From NCBI GenBank assembly GCA_000469685.2, contig LS997564.1, positions 18,875,615 to 18,939,614 of the forward strand: DNA of 64,000 nt, given 5' to 3'. Below, piece by piece: positions 61,096 through 64,000 of this stretch (positions are counted from its first letter, which is position 1; the number at the start of each line of letters is the position of its first letter). Under the pieces are notes generated by a model. The model had not been told where the DNA came from. It ran no database searches and saw only the letters and a program-made list of their open reading frames with translations. The translations under genes and the position numbers were made by a program. The stretch comes from Haemonchus contortus (Eukaryota; Nematoda; Chromadorea; Rhabditida; Trichostrongylidae).

Positions 61096-64000
61096 ATGCG
61101 GGAAGGATCTTTTGGAACACCTACTTCCTTCACTGAAAATTTGAACAAAAGTATTCAATATTCTCCCGTAGTCCAAACAAATGCAAAGCGAACATCAGCG
61201 ACTACAACCAGGTAGTGGAAGTACGAAAAAAGCATCAGTTCAAGTATTTTTGCTGCTTTCCAGGTTACATAGGATCAAGTCAACACTTCTCCCATGGTGT
61301 ATCGTTTTGACTGCTCTCATTGTTGAGGTATTCTTTCATTTTGGTCACATTTCCTTTTCCCTATTCTATTTTACAAATTCCTTACCTTATTCTTTGAAGA
61401 TATTCACTTTTGGATCCTCCATTGGACAATTCCTTATTGGCGATTGGCTACCATGTGCTATAGTTATTATCGTCGAATATTGTTTACTTGTTTACGTCGT
61501 GATCGTCGCAATTTGGATAATTTATGACTTGTATAGCGTCTCTACAGAAAAAGGGTTCATGCATGGTGGATTCTTCACATATTTGCTTTCAAGTAGTCAA
61601 CAACGAAGATTATCTTCTCTGATGTTTGCTCTAAATTGCCCAAAAGCTTCACTTTCATGGTTTCACCCTTTCAAATTTTCTTTTTAGCGAGTTTTGGTAT
61701 GATGCTGCCATCGCCCTACCCGCATTCGAAAATATCCAAACCTCATAACTTACTGGATACTTCTACTCGTGCGGACTCCTCTTGGGTTGACGATCATCAC
61801 TTCGGTAAAGTGGCAGAGGACAGTCCAACGCACTCGCGCCTTGCTTATGCTTCTCCGAATCGTAGGTGAGATAATTTGTCCACAGGACGTCGTTAAGAGT
61901 TCCAGGCATGAGCTTCTTTGTTTCTGAAGATTTTTCACACTGCTGTTGATATTTCGAGAAATATTTCGTAGTCTGTTCAAATCGCAGAGACTTCAAGTAT
62001 AATAAAATAAAGGCTCTGTTCTCTTGCCAAACCCTATGCCAGGAGATAACAAGACTTCGCTCAACTGTTGCAGCATGTTAAATGATTCATTACATCAAAT
62101 GGACATAAGCACGGGCAGCTTGTTGGACTCATCGATGACAGGATTTTCTGGCAATGTTGTTAGATCTCGTCACAGCCCGTATAGCAAAACTATGGACAGT
62201 ATTCACACGAGAGAACAATTAGATTTCCTATTATCAAAGGAGTATGTTATTAGTTAATTTATATCAACTTAATGAGCTTTTCACTAAAGCTCAGCTATTC
62301 AGTAGTTCACTGCACATGGATAGATCTGCGTCGCGAAACAGTTCATTTCAATACTTCAACGTTTTGGATATTGGAGCTCCTGAGGAACGCAGAGGCTATC
62401 AGCTCTCAGAACAGCTGCAACCTTCTGATTCGAAAGAGAACAGTAAGATTTTCATTTTGCGCGAGCGCGTTGCTTATGTGCATGCCATCAATTGTTCCTC
62501 CATCCTTCTGATCTCTAAGAACACTTAATTGTGCTGAAAATGTCATTCAGCGATCCCTATCGTAATTATAACTTTGTTTGTATTAAATAGTTTTCTCGCT
62601 ATCAATCTTTGCCGGATCGTTTGATACCTAAACTCACCCCGTTATTAATATTCTCACATTCTCACCGAATTGAATTATCCATCTGCCCTGAAATCAAGTG
62701 ATTGTTCATCTGCTTCCAGTCGTTGTGAAAATGGGCCCAGGATCTCGAATCATGTTGTCTCCTGCAAGCAGCGAAGGTGATGGTCAAGATGAGATGACGA
62801 GGTTGAGACATGCATTGCAACATGCAAGGCATAGCCCAAGAAAGGTGCGGTTTTCAGAAATTCGGCGAATGCCTTCCTTAATTAGGTTTGAAAATGGGTA
62901 CTGTATTGGTAACCCTTGTTAGACTGGCTCGATTTTGCGGCGCAGTGAATCTATGGAGCGAAGAAGGCGCAGCTTGAGCCTCTCTTCTCCTGAAAGACCT
63001 ATTACCGCTTCGGGATCGGGAACAATACCAGTTACCGCTGAAATTGATGCAAAAAGGTTTGTTTATTATCAAACAATTACCATTTTGCTGAAACGAGCAG
63101 AGTGGAGAGGTATGACAGATATGTAGATGTCACCTATTTTCCTTCACATTTTCTGTATTTGGAGGAAATGTTATGAATTTGTGAAGTCCCCTTACACTCG
63201 TAGGTCGTCTCTGAGTGATGCTGAACTAGCACGCTGCGAGCAGCGCCTGAGAGCATGGCTGGTGAATACAATTTTGGAACCTCTTAACCAGCGCATCAAG
63301 GAGACAAATGCGAAATTAGAAAAGGTGGGAGTTTGAAGTATTGTCGGAATTGCTTTTATTTGTAGCAACACCTCCGACTTTACCGCTTTTGATGAACTTT
63401 TTACATAGTTTCCAAGGTTTCATATGAAGTGAGAAAGTGATTGTCGGATGCTCCTCGATTTCTTAGGAGCATGCGAGCCCTCCGATCAAGATAGGTTTCT
63501 CCTCTGTGGAGGCACTCCAAGCTGCTATGGTTAATCGGCCTGAACTACTTGACACTATGCTCCCATACATACTACCTTTCCTTCATGTTCATAGCAATCA
63601 GGTGAAGAATCATACCAACGCTGAGAACCTTGTTCTGAGTATTCCTCTAACTCAAAATTTCAGAGCTACTTGGTTAGCCGTATCTCAGAGCTTGCTGCCG
63701 ACAAGTTTATGATGGAATATTGTTGGAACGGTGGTGGCAAAGAGCCAGTGCAAGAAAAGAGTACGTTTCAAAATCTTGCTCGATACTCACGCATGGATTA
63801 GTTGCCTCATGAACGAGACTTTCATCCTAATAATCTTTCAGCGTCGTCCGGTCGAGTAGCACGTCGACCTTGGGGTGAACATTTGCCTACGGACGCAGTA
63901 TTGGTCTTCTCACTTTTTTCTGCTTACATGGACAGTCAACTGACGTCAAACCCACTGGTCGGCTCATGCAGGTGCATTCTAGGAGTCTTTTTGGGACAGT
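61096..64000 (+). CDS. TMEM209-like nuclear envelope protein (partial, 3' end beyond window)
   Basis: Exon 1 (61096-61211) starts MREGSFGTPTSFTENLNKSI. Two hydrophobic segments follow: LPWCIVLTALIVEV in exon 2, and CAIVIIVEYCLLVYVVIVAI in exon 3. A long serine-rich linker spans exons to about 63060. The conserved C-terminal part begins with LARCEQRLRAWLVNTILEPL (about 63205-63324). It continues with ALQAAMVNRPELLDTMLPYI and ELAADKFMMEYCWNGGG, then the family hallmark WGEHLPTDAVLVFSLFSAYM (63871-63930), matching the TMEM209 pattern of DLPTDSAI followed by a YLDS-like stretch. TMEM209 is a nuclear-envelope protein associated with nuclear pores in mammals. The last exon ends near 63970 with a GT donor, so the rest of the conserved domain lies outside. 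The exon-3 donor inside LLSS and the donor near 61862 were chosen only to keep the frame. Confidence 0.85.

Noticed and set aside
1..64000. CRISPR arrays, bacterial operons, prophage or rRNA genes
   Set aside because: No such structures are present. Intron-rich genes with spliceosomal signals show this is animal nuclear DNA.

Overview
The window is nuclear DNA from a nematode, most likely a clade V parasite of the hookworm/strongylid type. The case rests on many short, AT-rich introns ending in TTTCAG, on trans-splice-like acceptors sitting directly on start codons, on orthologues that read closest to Caenorhabditis-type proteins, and on a dispersed tRNA-headed SINE. The organism is an inference; no rRNA, mitochondrial or species-diagnostic gene is present.

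Layout from left to right. At 1-9039 (minus) lies most of an ECM29-like proteasome adaptor gene, cut by the window edge. At 10882-11381 (plus) and 11620-13050 (minus) lie two convergent mitochondrial genes, ribosomal protein L36 and the CGFS monothiol glutaredoxin GLRX5. At 13743-19451 (minus) is a complete protein phosphatase 4 catalytic subunit. From a shared, GC-rich divergent promoter region, 20503-48982 (plus) carries a very long PITPNM/RdgB phosphatidylinositol transfer protein gene of about 26 exons. Its introns hold transposons, a strong hairpin and two candidate nested genes. At 50836-53926 (minus) is a multi-exon gene I do not recognise; its last eight exons keep one reading frame across every splice junction. 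It lies 432 bases downstream of the U4/U6 snRNP protein PRP3 gene (54359-58993, minus), so the two may form an operon. At 61096 to the window end (plus) is the 5' two thirds or so of a TMEM209-like nuclear-envelope membrane protein gene.

Mobile DNA is plentiful and unusually readable. There are six copies of one tRNA-derived SINE, one with a perfect 13-bp target-site duplication. A 626-bp TTAA-flanked piggyBac-like MITE lies in an intron of the PITPNM gene. A 1156-bp Mutator-like element with 65-bp inverted ends and a perfect 9-bp target duplication lies between prp-3 and the TMEM209 gene. A non-LTR retrotransposon tail lies in a prp-3 intron.

The conserved genes are housekeeping genes with no common pathway: proteasome assembly, mitochondrial translation, Fe-S biogenesis, PP4 signalling, ER-to-plasma-membrane lipid transfer, splicing and the nuclear envelope. 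The most interesting material is the unrecognised gene, the two GC-AG introns, the intronic hairpin and the well-preserved transposons.
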